Below are positions 63,527 through 64,000 of a stretch of 64,000 nt of DNA, in pieces; the first letter of the stretch is position 1, and each line of letters opens with the position of its first letter. The notes under the pieces are model-generated. The model ran no database searches and was not told the DNA's origin. It was given only the letters and a program-made list of their open reading frames with translations. Source of the stretch: Armatimonadota bacterium (GTDB taxonomy: Bacteria > Sysuimicrobiota > Sysuimicrobiia > Sysuimicrobiales > Humicultoraceae); assembly GCA_031081715.1 (NCBI GenBank), contig JAVHMA010000005.1:1-64000 (forward strand), in the 5' to 3' direction. The position numbers and the translations under genes are program-made.

Positions 63527-64000
63527 CTACAGCACTCCTACCGCGCGGCCCGCGCGGGCGAACGCCTCGAGCGCCGCCTCGAGCTGCGCGTCGGTGTGCG
63601 CGGCGGTGACGATCGTGCGCACACGGGCGCGGCCGCGTGGGACCGTGGGGAACGCGATGCCGAGCGCAAAGACGCCCTCCTCGAACAGGTGGTCCGAGAG
63701 CGCCATGGCGCGCCGCTCGTCGCCCACGATCACCGGCGTGATCGGGGTCTCGCTGGCCCCCGTGTCGAACCCGCGCCGCTGCAGGCCTTCTTTGAAGCGG
63801 CGCGCGTTGCGCCACAGCCGGGCGATCAGGTGCGGCTCCTGCTGCACCAGGCGCACCGCGGCGAGCGCCGCTGCGGCCACCGACGGCGGGTGCGAGGTCG
63901 AGAAGAGCAGTGGCCGCGCCCTGGCCATCAGCAGCTCCACCAGCGCGCGGCTGCCCGCCACGTAGCCGCCCAGACCCGCGAACGCCTTGGAGAGCGTCCC
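63527..64000 (-). CDS. alpha-oxoamine synthase family PLP enzyme (KBL/BioF-like), C-terminal part
   Basis: This is the C-terminal 157 residues of a class II PLP aminotransferase-fold enzyme cut by the window edge. It opens with GTLSKAFAGLGGYVAGS, containing the PLP Lys, then LLFSTSHPPSVAAA, and ends with FPTVPRGRARVRTIVTAAHT. Glycine C-acetyltransferase and 8-amino-7-oxononanoate synthase are the main candidates. It lies just upstream of moeA, which starts across its stop. Confidence 0.85.
   Translation of the reverse strand, partial: GTLSKAFAGLGGYVAGSRALVELLMARARPLLFSTSHPPSVAAAALAAVRLVQQEPHLIARLWRNARRFKEGLQRRGFDTGASETPITPVIVGDERRAMALSDHLFEEGVFALGIAFPTVPRGRARVRTIVTAAHTDAQLEAALEAFARAGRAVGVL

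Overview
The window is about 70% GC and codes densely on both strands. Many starts are GTG or TTG, and gene junctions often share bases (ATGA or GTGA). It looks like a bacterial chromosome of a diderm: there is a Wzi-type outer-membrane barrel with an S-layer-homology-like segment, a Wza secretin-like protein, and Wzc. A T-box riboswitch and the SLH-type anchor point to a high-GC lineage such as Armatimonadota/CSP1-3-like or deep Firmicutes-like bacteria. This is inference; no 16S gene or marker set is present to settle it.

Region 1 (1-18.7 kb) is an exopolysaccharide/capsule locus read leftwards. It begins with a NusG/RfaH-type antiterminator paralogue, then a small unknown gene, wza, a possible small ORF, a Wzi-like barrel, the BY-kinase wzc, glycosyltransferases (one a double-module fusion), methyltransferases, a Wzy-like polymerase/ligase, a Wzx-like flippase, two more glycosyltransferases and the start of a nucleotide-sugar decarboxylase/epimerase. 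Several members are broken: two methyltransferases and a PIN toxin carry in-frame stops, one of these also has a frameshift, and a polysaccharide deacetylase is only a fragment. An IS21-like remnant lies just upstream of the locus.

Region 2 (19.4-31 kb) holds ispH-der-fpg-DUF971, glpD, and an FbpABC-type ABC importer followed by a HAD-IIA phosphatase and a glycerophosphodiesterase. Region 3 (30.8-41.5 kb) has a diacylglycerol-kinase-like gene, then a tightly overlapped ten-gene leftward operon lysA-S2P-scpA-scpB-dacF-methyltransferase-btuF-btuD(fused)-cmk-plsC. It has a good promoter so close to lysA that the mRNA may be nearly leaderless. Region 4 (40.2-50.6 kb) carries a PaaK-type ligase, a Liv branched-chain/organic-acid ABC system split over two convergent arms with an acyl-CoA synthetase inside, a glycosidase-fold protein that has lost both catalytic glutamates, and a VanZ-like protein.

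Region 5 (50.7-64 kb) contains a polyamine cassette (pyruvoyl arginine decarboxylase, spermidine synthase family, agmatinase family), a dipeptidase, a MazG-like protein, an ECF sigma/anti-sigma/RseB-like module, comEA, leuS, ilvE, and molybdenum-cofactor genes (mogA, moaC, moeA). The most unusual object is the ilvE-leuS leader. It is a T-box riboswitch with a leucine CUC specifier, its own strong promoter and a terminator. A complete tRNA-Ala(GGC) gene sits inside it, between Stem II and the antiterminator, enclosed by a 10-bp flanking helix.
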